Source of the DNA: an uncultured Collinsella sp.
GTDB lineage: Bacteria > Actinomycetota > Coriobacteriia > Coriobacteriales > Coriobacteriaceae
NCBI GenBank assembly: GCA_905208635.1
Contig: CAJLPX010000003.1
Location: 1 to 64,000, forward strand
Length of the DNA: 64,000 nucleotides
Reading direction: 5' to 3'
A program made the position numbers and the translations under genes. Positions 26,879 to 35,301 of this stretch are shown here, one piece after another (position 1 is the stretch's first letter; the number at the start of each line of letters is the position of its first letter). The notes beneath the pieces were generated by a model. The model was not told the DNA's origin. It searched no databases and saw only the letters and a list, made by a program, of their open reading frames with translations.

Positions 26879-28249
26879 ATGGCATCTGCCGATCGTTCCA
26901 CGTTGTTTATCAATGCGACCATTCTGGACGGTTCGGAGCATATGGAGCCGCAACCCGATATGGCCGTGACTGTTGAGCGCGGCGTCATCACCTGGATGGG
27001 GCCGAGTGCTGTGGCGCAGGCGCCCGCGGGTGCCGAGGTCATCGATCTGGCAGGGGCGTATCTCATGCCCGGTCTCATCAATATGCACGCGCACCTGTGC
27101 GGCTCGGGCAAGCCTGTCTCGGCCGGCGATGCGGGAGCGCTGATGAAGAAGCTCGATAATCCCGTGGGGCGTGCCATCGTCCGCCGCATCCTCAAGGGCA
27201 GTGCCCAGCAGCAGCTGGCAAGCGGCGTGACCACGGTGCGCGGCGCGGGCGACCCGCTGTTTGCCGACATTGCCGTGCGCGACGCTATCGACGCCGGCAA
27301 GTATCAGGGTCCGCGCCTGGTAGCGCCGGGAACGGGCGTCACGGTGCCGGGTGGCCATGGCGCGGGCTTGTTCGCCCAGGTGGCCAACAGCCCCGTCGAG
27401 GTGGCCGAGCAGGTGCGAGACCTGTATGCGCGCGGCGCCGACGTCATTAAGCTGTTCGTAACGGGCGGTGTGTTCGATGCGACCGAGGTGGGCGAGCCGG
27501 GCGTGCTGCGTATGCCGGTGGAGGTTGCCGCGGCGGCGTGCAAGGCGGCGCACGAGGTGGGCCTGCCGGTTATGGCTCATGTCGAGAGCACCGAGGGCGT
27601 GAAGGCCGCGCTTGAGGCCGGGGTCGACACGATCGAGCACGGTGCCCCGATGACGCCCGAGATCCTGGAGCTGTACCGTGGCGCCGCGGGCACGCAGCTC
27701 GAGGGACGTGCGCCCAGCGTTACCTGCACGATCAGCCCGGCGCTGCCGTTTGTGTTGCTCGATCCGGGGAAGACCCATTCGACTGACACGCAAAAGAAGA
27801 ACGGCGACATCGTGTGCTCGGGCATTATCGAGAGTGCTCGTGCGGCGCTGGAAGCTGGCGTTAAGGTGGGCCTTGGCACAGATTCGAGCTGCCCGTTCGT
27901 GACGCAGTACGACATGTGGCGTGAGGTTGCCTATTTTGCCAAGTATGTCGGTGTGAGCAACGCCTTCGCGCTGCATACGGCTACGCAAGTCAACGCCGAG
28001 CTGCTGGGGCTGGGCGGCGAGACCGGTGCGATCGAGTGCGGCAAGGCCGCCGATATCCTGGTGACGCGCAAGAATCCGCTCGATGACCTGTGCGCTCTGC
28101 GTGAGCCGATACATGTGATGTGTCGCGGTGATCTGGTACGCAAGCTCAAGGTAAAGCGTATTCCCGAGGTGGACGCCGAGCTCGACGCGATTATGGCCAT
28201 GCCGGCCGAGGCGCTGGCCGAGGAGCTCGCCCGCGACGGTGTGGCATAG
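26879..28249 (+). CDS. Amidohydrolase family protein
   Basis: A 456-residue metal-dependent hydrolase of the imidazolonepropionase/prolidase-like group. After a small beta-sandwich come NMHAHLCGSG (first metal ligands), GVTTVRGAGD, VIKLFVTGG (the bridging Lys), MAHVES, IEHGAPM and LGTDSSCPF (the catalytic Asp). The C-terminal segment GKAADILVTRKNPLDDL is standard for the superfamily. The substrate is probably a cyclic amide or dipeptide but cannot be set from sequence. ATG 26879 follows GGGAGGAG; the 43-codon longer frame starts within repeat-derived sequence. A terminator follows. Confidence 0.85.
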   Translation: MASADRSTLFINATILDGSEHMEPQPDMAVTVERGVITWMGPSAVAQAPAGAEVIDLAGAYLMPGLINMHAHLCGSGKPVSAGDAGALMKKLDNPVGRAIVRRILKGSAQQQLASGVTTVRGAGDPLFADIAVRDAIDAGKYQGPRLVAPGTGVTVPGGHGAGLFAQVANSPVEVAEQVRDLYARGADVIKLFVTGGVFDATEVGEPGVLRMPVEVAAAACKAAHEVGLPVMAHVESTEGVKAALEAGVDTIEHGAPMTPEILELYRGAAGTQLEGRAPSVTCTISPALPFVLLDPGKTHSTDTQKKNGDIVCSGIIESARAALEAGVKVGLGTDSSCPFVTQYDMWREVAYFAKYVGVSNAFALHTATQVNAELLGLGGETGAIECGKAADILVTRKNPLDDLCALREPIHVMCRGDLVRKLKVKRIPEVDAELDAIMAMPAEALAEELARDGVA

Positions 28250-28282
28250 GTGTGACAAAGGTGTAGCTCCGTTGCCGCATGT

Positions 28283-28320
28283 AAAAAGCCGAGGTCTCAA
28301 CACGAGGCCTCGGCTTTTTT
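28283..28320 (+). terminator. Terminator of the amidohydrolase gene
   Basis: AAAGCCGAGG (28285-28294) pairs with CCTCGGCTTT (28308-28317), followed by T residues. Confidence 0.85.
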
Positions 28321-28382
28321 ATCGAACAAATACTTAAGATTTGGGACAAACAAACCTGATTAATTTGTCCCGCGTGCGGGCG

Positions 28383-28856
28383 CTAGGAGCGGGTTTCCAT
28401 CTTAGCGTGGCACTTGGGGCAGGTGACGCGGATCTTGCCCTTGCCCTTGGGGACGGAGAGCATCTGGCCGCAGTTGGGGCACTTGAGGTATGCCGTGGTC
28501 TTGCGACCCTTCCACATCTTCTTGGCCGTGCGCTTGGCGCGCTCAAAGTCTTCCTTGCTCGTTCCAGCCGCGCGCGAGGTGCCGGCCGCCGCAGCGCCGC
28601 CGCCCAAGCTGGCGACAAACTTGCCCAAGCCGGGGACGTTCGCGGTCGCGGTGACAAAGGCAGCGTTTTCCTTGCGACGCGCATCGATGTTTTTGGACAG
28701 GCCGCGCAGCACGCCAATCACGATCACGGCGATGGCGATCCAGCTGAGCCACTGGATGCGGGCTATCGATCCGATCATCGCGATGACGATGCCGGCAAAA
28801 CCCATCACGATGGTGAGTTCATCGGCACCATTGCGACCCTTCATAAAGTCATTCAT
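28383..28856 (-). CDS. Small membrane protein with C-terminal zinc ribbon
   Basis: A 157-residue protein. Two hydrophobic helices (about residues 15-32 and 36-50) are followed by a linker rich in Ala, Gly and Lys. The C-terminus is a zinc ribbon, YLKCPNCGQML, then a basic loop, then VTCPKCHAKMETRS, giving four Cys ligands. Homologues are common in Coriobacteria and not characterised; membrane tethering of an RNA- or protein-binding ribbon is plausible. It lies downstream of csoR but is separated from it by repeats, so it is probably its own unit. ATG 28856 is the first credible start. Confidence 0.7.
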   Translation of the reverse strand: MNDFMKGRNGADELTIVMGFAGIVIAMIGSIARIQWLSWIAIAVIVIGVLRGLSKNIDARRKENAAFVTATANVPGLGKFVASLGGGAAAAGTSRAAGTSKEDFERAKRTAKKMWKGRKTTAYLKCPNCGQMLSVPKGKGKIRVTCPKCHAKMETRS

Positions 28857-28907
28857 GCAAATTGCCTTTCGTTCGATATGCTGCTCGCCTTTATACCCGA
28901 TTTAGAG

Positions 28908-28998
28908 CAAGGGGGACAGGTTAATCTGCACCAAGGTGGTGCAAACGTACCTATCCCCGATACACCAAGATGGTGCAAAGCAGTCTGTCCCCAATGCC
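28908..28998. repeat. GGTGCA / CCTGTCCC repeat words
   Basis: The stretch contains GGGGGACAGGTTAATCTGCACC, read here as GGGGGACAGG then TTAATCTGCACC. The small palindrome TGCACCAAGGTGGTGCA follows, then GGTGCAAAG and CTGTCCCC. The same words, in a different arrangement, appear at 34921-35061, and CCTGTCCC also appears at 10540. These look like decayed small palindromic units between csoR and the zinc-ribbon gene. Confidence 0.6.
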
Positions 28999-29002
28999 CC
29001 AA

Positions 29003-29275
29003 TTACTTGGAGAGCTTGTCGACGACGCGTTCGATCTCGGCGAGCTTGGCGGCTTTGAGGTCTTCGTCGCCCGATTCGATTGCCGAAGTCACGCAGCCCT
29101 CGATATGCGCCTTGAGCACATCGGCGTTAATGCGCGCGATGAGTGCCTGCGTGGCCATGAGCTGCGTGGAGATGTCGACGCAATAACGGTCCTCCTCGAC
29201 CATCCGCAAGATGCCGTCGATCTGACCGCGTGCCGTCTTGAGCATGCGGGTCACCGATTTATGGTCTGCCATCAT
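29003..29275 (-). CDS. csoR: Copper-sensing repressor CsoR
   Basis: A 90-residue all-helical DUF156 protein. The Cu(I) ligands are Cys32 (RYCVDI), His57 and Cys61 (AHIEGC), the C-H-C triad of CsoR rather than the FrmR or RcnR type. It would repress the copA promoter, which carries a GC-rich dyad, and release it on binding Cu(I). It is the last gene of copA-copZ-csoR. Two adjacent ATG codons (29275, 29272) are possible starts after GAGGACC; the longer frame upstream is not homologous. Confidence 0.9.
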   Translation of the reverse strand: MMADHKSVTRMLKTARGQIDGILRMVEEDRYCVDISTQLMATQALIARINADVLKAHIEGCVTSAIESGDEDLKAAKLAEIERVVDKLSK

Positions 29276-29322
29276 GGCGGGTCCTCGTTTCTGATCGATA
29301 GGGGCGGATGCTACCGACGGCG

Positions 29323-29544
29323 CTAGGCTGCGGTCACCGAAAGGGCATGGAACTTCTCGCCCGCGGCCTCGACGGCGGCAGCGAGCTGCTCGGCGGTCAC
29401 GGTGTCGGCGCACTCCACCTGGACGGTCTGGGTCTCGTGATCGGCGTCGGCATCGGTCACGCCGGCCACGTTGAGCAGCGCGGTCTCGACGGTGGCGTCG
29501 CAGTGGCCGCACATGAGGCCGGAAGTCTTGATTGTGTAACGCAT
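29323..29544 (-). CDS. copZ: Copper chaperone CopZ (HMA domain)
   Basis: A 73-residue heavy-metal-associated domain with the Cu(I) motif MCGHC (residues 11-15) after the strand RYTIKTSGL, and a usual beta-alpha-beta-beta-alpha-beta length. It passes copper to the N-terminal domain of CopA. ATG 29544 follows AGAGAGGA; the 37 extra codons upstream in frame fall in an inverted repeat. It lies between copA and csoR in one leftward operon. Confidence 0.88.
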   Translation of the reverse strand: MRYTIKTSGLMCGHCDATVETALLNVAGVTDADADHETQTVQVECADTVTAEQLAAAVEAAGEKFHALSVTAA

Positions 29545-29572
29545 GGGTATTCCTCTCTGTTGCGTCGGCTTT

Positions 29573-29659
29573 CCCAGGCACCCGACCTTGACCTTCAAGC
29601 CGTCGCTCGCGTACCAAAGTACGCGTCGCTCCTCTTTCAGGTCAATCTCGGGCACCTGG
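29573..29659. repeat. Long imperfect inverted repeat between copA and copZ
   Basis: The outer arms CCAGGCACCCGA (29573-29584) and TCGGGCACCTGG (29648-29659) pair apart from two central bases. Inside lie TTGACCT/AGGTCA and a perfect GCGTAC-CAAA-GTACGC core at 29609-29624. Transcribed, it would fold into a long hairpin in the copA-copZ spacer, able to set mRNA ends or translation ratios. Confidence 0.6.
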
Positions 29660-29691
29660 AAAACCCGTTCTAAATGGACTTAATGGTGAGC

Positions 29692-32031
29692 TTATTTTGC
29701 CACTTTAGGCTTAAAGGATTTCAGGCGCAGAGCATTGCTTACGACGCACACGCTCGACAGGCTCATGGCCGCGGCGCCGAACATCGGCGAGAGCTGCCAA
29801 CCGGTGAGGGGGAAGAACACGCCCGCCGCCAGCGGAATGCCGATGCCGTTGTAGAACAGCGCCCAGAACAGGTCCTGCTTGATGTTGCGGATTGTGGCAC
29901 GTGACAGCTCGATGGCACGGGCGACGTCCATGAGATCGCTGCGCATGAGCACCACGTCGGCGCCCTCCTTGGCGATGTCGGCGCCGGTGCCGATCGCAAG
30001 GCCCACGTCGGCGCGCGCCAGGGCGGGGGAGTCGTTGATGCCGTCGCCCACCATGGCGACCTTGCTGCCCGCATCCTGCAGCCCGCGCACGTGGCGCTCC
30101 TTGTCGGCGGGGAGGACGTCGGCGATGACCTGCTCGCTGCTCAGCCCCACGCGGCGGGCGATGGCCTCGGCCGTCACGCGGTTGTCGCCGGTGAGCATGC
30201 GCACGTCGACGCCGAGCTTGCGGAGCGCAGCGATGGCCTCGGCGCTCGTCTCTTTGACCTCGTCAGCCACGGCGATGGTGCCGACAAGCTCGCCGTTCTT
30301 GGCAAAGAACAGCGGCGTCTTGCCTTCGGCGGCAAATTGCTCGGCAAGACCCGCGGGCACGGTAACGCCCAACTCGTCCATCAGGCGCACGTTGCCGGCT
30401 GCGATGACATTCTGCCCCTCGCGCGCCGTTACGCCACGACCGGGCACGGCGGCAAAGTCCTCGACCATGCGCGCGACAATTCCGCGTGCCTCGCACTCGG
30501 CCATGATCGCCTCGGCCAGCGGGTGCTCGCTCGAGCGCTCCAGCGCGGCAGCGAGCTTCAGTAACGCCTTTTCACTCATAGCGGGCGAGCCGTCGGCGCG
30601 CGCGACAACCACAATGTCGGTCACGGCCGGCTTGCCGCGGGTGACCGTGCCCGTCTTATCGAGCACCACGGTGCCCACGCTGCGCAGGTTCTCCAGCGCC
30701 TCAGCGCTCTTAAACAGAATGCCCATCTCGGCGCCCTTGCCGGTGCCCACCATAATAGCGACGGGCGTGGCCAGGCCGAGCGCGCACGGACAACTGATCA
30801 CCAGCACGGCGACGGCGGAGGTAAGCGCTTCGTTGACGCTTCCGGTCAGCACCATCCATGCCACAAAAGCTACGGCAGAGATTACAAACACCACGGGCAC
30901 GAACACGCCGGCGACCTTGTCGGCCATGCGGGCGATGGGCGCCTTGGTGGCGTTGGCGTCCTCGACGAGCTGGATAATCTTGGCGAGCGATGTCTCGGCA
31001 CCCACACGCGTGGCGCGGAAGGTAAACGAGCCGGTGCGGTTGACCGTGGCCGCATTGACAGTGTCGCCGGCGGTCTTCTCCACGGGAATGGATTCGCCGG
31101 TGAGCGCGCTTTCGTCCACGGCCGAGCTGCCATCGAGCACCACGCCGTCAACGGGGATGGACTCGCCGGGGCGCACACGCAGCACCTGGCCGGGCAGAAT
31201 GGCATCGACGTCGACGGTGGCCTCGATACCGTCCTCGGCCACGACGGTCGCGGTCTTGGGTGCTAAGTCGATGAGCGCCTCGATAGCGCCGCCGGTTTTG
31301 GACTTGCTGCGCGTCTCGAGGTATTTGCCCACGGTGACGAGCGACAGGATGGTGCCGGCGCTCTCAAAATATAGGTTGTCCATGCTCGTCATCATGGCCT
31401 CGTGCACCTGACCTGCGGCTAGCTGGTCGGCCATGATGAACATGGCGTAGAGCGACCAGGCGATGGACGCGGTGGCGCCCACGGCGATGAGGGCGTCCAT
31501 GATAGGCGCGCCGTGCGCGAGCGATTTAAACCCATTGATAAAGTACGCGTCGTTGACATAGACGATGGGGATGAGCAGGACGAGCTCGGTGAGGGCGAGC
31601 GTCATGCTGTGGGCATGGTCGGTGAAGACGCCGGGCAGTGGCCAACCGAGCATGTGCCCCATGCCTATGTAGAACAGCGGGATGAGGAAGATGATCGAGA
31701 CGATGAGGCGGGTGCGCATGGCAGAGGCGGCGGCCTCCAACTTTTTGGTCGGCGACTCCATATGCGCGGCGCCGGACCTGGCTTGCGCACTTCCGCTTTG
31801 GACAGCGTCGGTGCCCGTGCTGATGGGCGAGGCCGAGTAGCCCGCGCGGTCGACAGCGGTGCAGATGTCGTCGGAGGTGACCTGCGCGGGGTCGTAGTCG
31901 ACCATCATGGAACCGGCGAGCAGGTTGACCGCGACGCTTTGGACGCCGTCGAGTTTGCTCACGGCGCGATCCACATGCGCCTGACAGGCGGCGCATGTCA
32001 TGCCGCCCACGTCGAACTTATCTTGAGCCAT
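29692..32031 (-). CDS. copA: Copper-exporting P1B-type ATPase CopA
   Basis: A 779-residue pump with one N-terminal HMA domain (MTCAAC, residues 11-16) and eight expected membrane helices. Landmarks are the actuator motif TGES (311-314), the membrane copper site CPC (414-416), the phosphorylated Asp in DKTGT (458-462), the HP motif SSEHPLAEA and GDGINDSPAL. The C-terminal helix has the Asn/Met-type residues of Cu(I) pumps (SSVCVVSNALRL). It exports Cu(I) using ATP. The promoter carries a CsoR-like dyad and copZ and csoR follow. Confidence 0.95.
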   Translation of the reverse strand: MAQDKFDVGGMTCAACQAHVDRAVSKLDGVQSVAVNLLAGSMMVDYDPAQVTSDDICTAVDRAGYSASPISTGTDAVQSGSAQARSGAAHMESPTKKLEAAASAMRTRLIVSIIFLIPLFYIGMGHMLGWPLPGVFTDHAHSMTLALTELVLLIPIVYVNDAYFINGFKSLAHGAPIMDALIAVGATASIAWSLYAMFIMADQLAAGQVHEAMMTSMDNLYFESAGTILSLVTVGKYLETRSKSKTGGAIEALIDLAPKTATVVAEDGIEATVDVDAILPGQVLRVRPGESIPVDGVVLDGSSAVDESALTGESIPVEKTAGDTVNAATVNRTGSFTFRATRVGAETSLAKIIQLVEDANATKAPIARMADKVAGVFVPVVFVISAVAFVAWMVLTGSVNEALTSAVAVLVISCPCALGLATPVAIMVGTGKGAEMGILFKSAEALENLRSVGTVVLDKTGTVTRGKPAVTDIVVVARADGSPAMSEKALLKLAAALERSSEHPLAEAIMAECEARGIVARMVEDFAAVPGRGVTAREGQNVIAAGNVRLMDELGVTVPAGLAEQFAAEGKTPLFFAKNGELVGTIAVADEVKETSAEAIAALRKLGVDVRMLTGDNRVTAEAIARRVGLSSEQVIADVLPADKERHVRGLQDAGSKVAMVGDGINDSPALARADVGLAIGTGADIAKEGADVVLMRSDLMDVARAIELSRATIRNIKQDLFWALFYNGIGIPLAAGVFFPLTGWQLSPMFGAAAMSLSSVCVVSNALRLKSFKPKVAK

Positions 32032-32078
32032 GGTTTCTCCTTTCTGCAGTTCGGTGTTGGAATTGTTAACCTGCCGAT

Positions 32079-32109
32079 ACTATATACCCATACCCCCTGG
32101 GGGTGTCCA
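32079..32109 (-). promoter_or_regulatory. copA promoter with CsoR-type operator
   Basis: On the minus strand a TGGACA-like -35 (32104-32109) and TATAGT -10 (32079-32084) flank the GC-rich dyad ACCCCCTGGGGGT (32092-32104). CsoR operators are typically C-tract/G-tract dyads of this kind, so binding here would block RNA polymerase. The -35 to -10 spacing (19 bp) is long, as in some metal-regulated promoters. Confidence 0.7.
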
Positions 32110-32182
32110 GTGGGGATGAAAATGTATGACATTTCGCTACAGATGCGGGTGGCTGCTCAATCGTTGGCAGCTCATGTCAAAC

Positions 32183-32319
32183 ATCTCGATCTGTAACATC
32201 TAGCGGGGAAAATGACCTCTAACTGTTACAGATCGAGATTATGTTTTGCGATGTTTGAGTTCGTCTCAATCTGTAACGTGTAGACCCGGTTTTGTCTCGT
32301 AACTGTTACAGATTGAGAC
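32183..32319. repeat. Array of two 57-bp palindromes (copies L, M)
   Basis: Copies lie at 32183-32239 and 32263-32319, starts exactly 80 bp apart. L has a paired A-T change at position 1 and M a paired A-T change at position 6, with one G-T wobble in M. The array lies between the divergent copA and helicase genes. Confidence 0.92.
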
Positions 32320-32386
32320 AATCGGCCCAGGCCCGCCTCGTCCGCTCCGTCATCTGTGGTTTACGTGGGGGCATGTGAAGCACGGG

Positions 32387-32591
32387 TATACTAACCGGCG
32401 GCGAATCTGCTCCATCGTTTAGTGCTGCTGCGTCTGGACGGCGCGTGATAGGGCTGCCAAAGCGATCGCCAGCGTGCTGAGCAACGTCCTCTCTGTGCGC
32501 ACCCGTTTTTGTATGTATTAGCGCACTACCAAGCACGCCCGCGCGGCCGCATGCCGTGCCCATTGCGCGTGCAGATAAGGAACAACAACAT
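32387..32591 (+). promoter_or_regulatory. Putative promoter and long leader of the DEAD-box helicase gene
   Basis: A TATACT -10 box lies at 32387-32392 without a good -35 box. If used, it leaves about 195 nt of untranslated leader, containing a GTGCGC/GCGCAC pair (32495-32500 with 32521-32526). Long regulated leaders are known for cold-induced RNA helicases. This is suggestive only. Confidence 0.35.
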
Positions 32592-34853
32592 ATGCGTAAT
32601 TCTGTATCCGACGTCACCGACGCCGAGATTCTGGACGAGACCCGCGAGGCCATGACCCAGGCTGCCTTCGATGCTGCCGATGAGGCCAATGCTGCCCAGG
32701 CCGTCGAGTCCGCTACCGAGAGCCTGCCCGCCTTTGACGAGCTGGGCCTTTCCGACGAGATGCTTCGTGCTATCGAGAACCTGGGCTACACGGCGCCGAC
32801 GCCCGTGCAGGCCGGTTCGATTCCTGTGGTGCTCGAAGGCCGCGACCTGCTTGCCGCCGCTCAGACCGGCACCGGCAAGACGGCTGCCTTTTTGCTGCCG
32901 ACCATGAACAACCTGGAGCACATCGCTCCTCCCAAACCCGTGCGCGAGCGCGGCGGCCGCAACCGTCGTCGCGGCGCCAAGAAGCCCGAGGGCAACGGCC
33001 GCGGTCCCGTGATGCTCGTCATCACTCCCACGCGCGAGCTTGCCCAGCAGATCGACGAGGTTGCGAGCAAGATCGCCGACGTCACCGGCCACGTTGCCGT
33101 GACCGTCGTGGGTGGCGTGAGCTACAAGCCGCAGACCGCTGCCCTCAAGTACGGCTGCGACATCCTGGTCGCAACGCCAGGCCGTCTGGTCGACTTGATC
33201 GAGCAGGGAGCCTGCCATCTGAACGAGGTCAAGGTGCTGGTGCTCGACGAGGCCGATCGCATGCTCGACATGGGCTTTTTGCCCGCCGTCCGCCGCATTG
33301 TGCGCGAGACGCCGGCCGAGCGCCAGACGCTGCTGTTCTCGGCGACCCTCGACGAGGAGGCCGTGGGCGAGATCACCGACCTGGTGAGCGACCCGGCCCG
33401 CGTGGAGATCGCGCCGGCCACGTCGACCGCCGACACCGTCGACCAGTTTGTGTTCCCGGTGTCCATCGAGGCAAAGAACAACCTGCTGCCTGAGTTCCTC
33501 AAAAAGGAGGGCCCGGAGCGCACCATCGTCTTTATGCGCACCAAGCACCGCGCCGACAGCTGCTGCCGTCGCCTTGAGCGCAAAGGCATCAAGGCCGCCG
33601 CGATTCACGGCAACCGCAGCCAGGCCCAGCGCGAGCGCGCGCTTTCTGCCTTCCGCGACGGCACCGTCGACGTGCTGGTGGCAACCGATGTTCTCGCCCG
33701 CGGCATCGACATTAGCGACGTGCGCTACGTCGTGAACTTCGACGTGCCGGCCGAGCCGACCGACTATATCCACCGCATTGGCCGTACGGGCCGCGCCGGC
33801 GAGCTGGGCTGGGCCATTACGTTTGTGACCGAGCAGGACGTCGACGAGTTCTACGAGATTGAGAAGCTCATGGACAAGACGGCCGACATCTACGAAGCCG
33901 GCGACCTGCATGTGGGTCCCAACCCGCCCGCCGTCGATCCCGAGCGCGATCCTGCCGCCTTTAAGGTGAAGAAGAAGACCAAGCGCGGCAAGTCCAAGAG
34001 CAAGAAGAAGCTTGAGCAGGCGCGTCGCGACGGCAAGCGTAACGGCGACGATTACGGCGACGTGGCTGGTCGTTCCAACCGCGGTCGCGACGAGCGTCGT
34101 GGCGACGGCGAGCGCCCGAGCCGTCCCAAGCGCGGCGGCAAGACCCGCGTGCGCGAGGGCGTTCAGGCTCGCGTGGACGAGGCCGTGGAGAGCGTTGCCC
34201 GCGAGGTGGCTGCCGAGGAGCGCGGCGGTGCTGGTGCCGTCGAGCAGGTCCCGCGAGGCAACCGTGCCGAGCGCCGTGCCAAGCAGTTCCAGGGCGAGGC
34301 GCACCGCCGTCGCCGAGAGGACGAGGACCGCGGCGGTCGTCGCCGTGTTGAGCGCGAGGACGAGGGCCGTGGCTCGCGTGGCGGCAAGCGCGGCTCGGGC
34401 GACCGTCGTCGTTCCGGTCGCGATGACGGTCGCGGCGGCCGAGACGAGCGTCGCGGCGGCGAGGGTCGCGGTGAGCGTGGCACCCGCAGCGGTGAGTCCC
34501 GTGGCGGCAAGCGCTTTGAAGAGCGCGGCGGCCGCGACGGAGGCCGCGGTGGTGAGCGTCGCGAGGGCGCTCGTGGCAACGGTGGCCGCAGCGGCGCCGG
34601 TCGTTCGAATGAGTCGCGCGATCGTCGCGACCCGCGTGCCAGCCGCGATCGTCGCGATGATTGGCGCAACTACGACGACACCCGCGAGGAGCGCCGTGGC
34701 GGCTATCGTGGTGGTCGCGGCGGCAACCAGTCCGGCTCTCGTGGCGGCCGCGCCGGCGGTCGCGATAACCGTGGCAGCTATGGTAACAATCGTGGCGGCA
34801 AGCGCGGCGGCAGCTCCCGTCGTCCCGGCGACGGCGGCGGCAAGCGCAAATAA
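32592..34853 (+). CDS. DEAD-box RNA helicase with RG-rich C-terminal tail
   Basis: A 753-residue helicase. Motifs are the Q motif around GYTAPTPVQ, Walker A AQTGTGKT (90-97), TPTRELAQQ, DEAD (219-222), SAT in LLFSATLDE, ATDVLARGID and HRIGRTGRAG. From about residue 450 the protein is a basic, low-complexity tail of roughly 290 residues rich in Arg and Gly (RGG and RDDR-type repeats), likely to bind RNA and to promote condensates. The role is probably ribosome assembly or mRNA decay, as for CsdA/DeaD. ATG 32592 follows AAGGA. A strong terminator follows. Confidence 0.92.
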   Translation: MRNSVSDVTDAEILDETREAMTQAAFDAADEANAAQAVESATESLPAFDELGLSDEMLRAIENLGYTAPTPVQAGSIPVVLEGRDLLAAAQTGTGKTAAFLLPTMNNLEHIAPPKPVRERGGRNRRRGAKKPEGNGRGPVMLVITPTRELAQQIDEVASKIADVTGHVAVTVVGGVSYKPQTAALKYGCDILVATPGRLVDLIEQGACHLNEVKVLVLDEADRMLDMGFLPAVRRIVRETPAERQTLLFSATLDEEAVGEITDLVSDPARVEIAPATSTADTVDQFVFPVSIEAKNNLLPEFLKKEGPERTIVFMRTKHRADSCCRRLERKGIKAAAIHGNRSQAQRERALSAFRDGTVDVLVATDVLARGIDISDVRYVVNFDVPAEPTDYIHRIGRTGRAGELGWAITFVTEQDVDEFYEIEKLMDKTADIYEAGDLHVGPNPPAVDPERDPAAFKVKKKTKRGKSKSKKKLEQARRDGKRNGDDYGDVAGRSNRGRDERRGDGERPSRPKRGGKTRVREGVQARVDEAVESVAREVAAEERGGAGAVEQVPRGNRAERRAKQFQGEAHRRRREDEDRGGRRRVEREDEGRGSRGGKRGSGDRRRSGRDDGRGGRDERRGGEGRGERGTRSGESRGGKRFEERGGRDGGRGGERREGARGNGGRSGAGRSNESRDRRDPRASRDRRDDWRNYDDTREERRGGYRGGRGGNQSGSRGGRAGGRDNRGSYGNNRGGKRGGSSRRPGDGGGKRK

Positions 34854-34886
34854 CATACGCATCGCGCGATAAGGCGAGATGAGTTT

Positions 34887-34922
34887 GGGCCCCGAGCAGA
34901 CTATGCTCGGGGCCCTTTTTGG
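34887..34922 (+). terminator. Terminator of the helicase gene
   Basis: GGGCCCCGAGCA (34887-34898) pairs perfectly with TGCTCGGGGCCC (34904-34915), followed by TTTTT. Confidence 0.92.
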
Positions 34923-35061
34923 TGCAAAGAGGTCAGGTTAATCTGCACCAACGTCTTGAAGTTGCGGTGGAATACGGACTGTTTTGGCCTTTTGAGCGGC
35001 TTTTCAGTCCCTATTTCACCGCAACTCATGATTGGTGCAAAGTAACCTGTCCCCCATGCAC
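34921..35061. repeat. Nested repeats: GGTGCA / CCTGTCCC words around 67-bp palindrome copy 2
   Basis: GGTGCAAAG...ATCTGCACC (34921-34949) and TTGGTGCA...TGCACCAA (35032-35061, with CCTGTCCC inside) flank the 67-bp palindrome at 34960-35026. The arrangement suggests that one element inserted into another. Confidence 0.65.
34960..35026. repeat. 67-bp palindromic repeat, copy 2
   Basis: Arms at 34960-34981 and 35005-35026, ending AGTTGCGGTG and CACCGCAACT, match copy 1 at 14767-14833 in length and almost all arm positions. The centre differs at a few bases. Confidence 0.8.
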
Positions 35062-35136
35062 CAAACAAGGAGTGTCCCTAAGTGTCGCTTAAATACCGTT
35101 TATCGAAGAAAAAATACCGTTCGCCGGTCATAATGA

Positions 35137-35221
35137 TTGTTCTGGCTTTGGGCTTGTCTACAATAGCTCCCGTAAAAAGAAATGCGGAAGGTTACCGAGT
35201 CCCTCGGACGTGGGCCTAACC
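35137..35221 (+). promoter_or_regulatory. PTS operon promoter and possible antiterminator (RAT-like) hairpin
   Basis: TTGTTC (35137-35142), 16 bp, TACAAT (35159-35164) form a good promoter. The leader then contains GGAAGGTTACCGAG (35186-35199), whose CCGAG pairs with CTCGG (35203-35207), with outer GGTT/AACC pairing. The operon encodes a BglG/LicT antiterminator, whose RNA target typically reads GGATTGTTAC in a similar double-bulged hairpin. The match is partial, and a following terminator is not clear. Confidence 0.45.
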
Positions 35222-35301
35222 AAAGTCTTTGAACGGATGTGTCTCTATGGACGCATTCGCTTGATTTTGGTTGGGCTATATTTATGAAGGGACATGCCAC
35301 C

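Noticed and set aside
28543..28752. Second small minus-strand frame inside the zinc-ribbon membrane protein gene
   Set aside because: It is a shifted reading of the same gene with Arg-rich, membrane-incompatible composition.
32526..34862. Minus-strand 778-codon open frame made almost entirely of Ala, Thr and Val
   Set aside because: It is the antisense of the helicase and its RG-rich tail; the repetitive composition is a mirror effect.
35239..35301. Longer start for the PTS EIIA gene
   Set aside because: The extra 21 residues precede the conserved EIIA start and lie in the leader that probably carries regulatory RNA structure.
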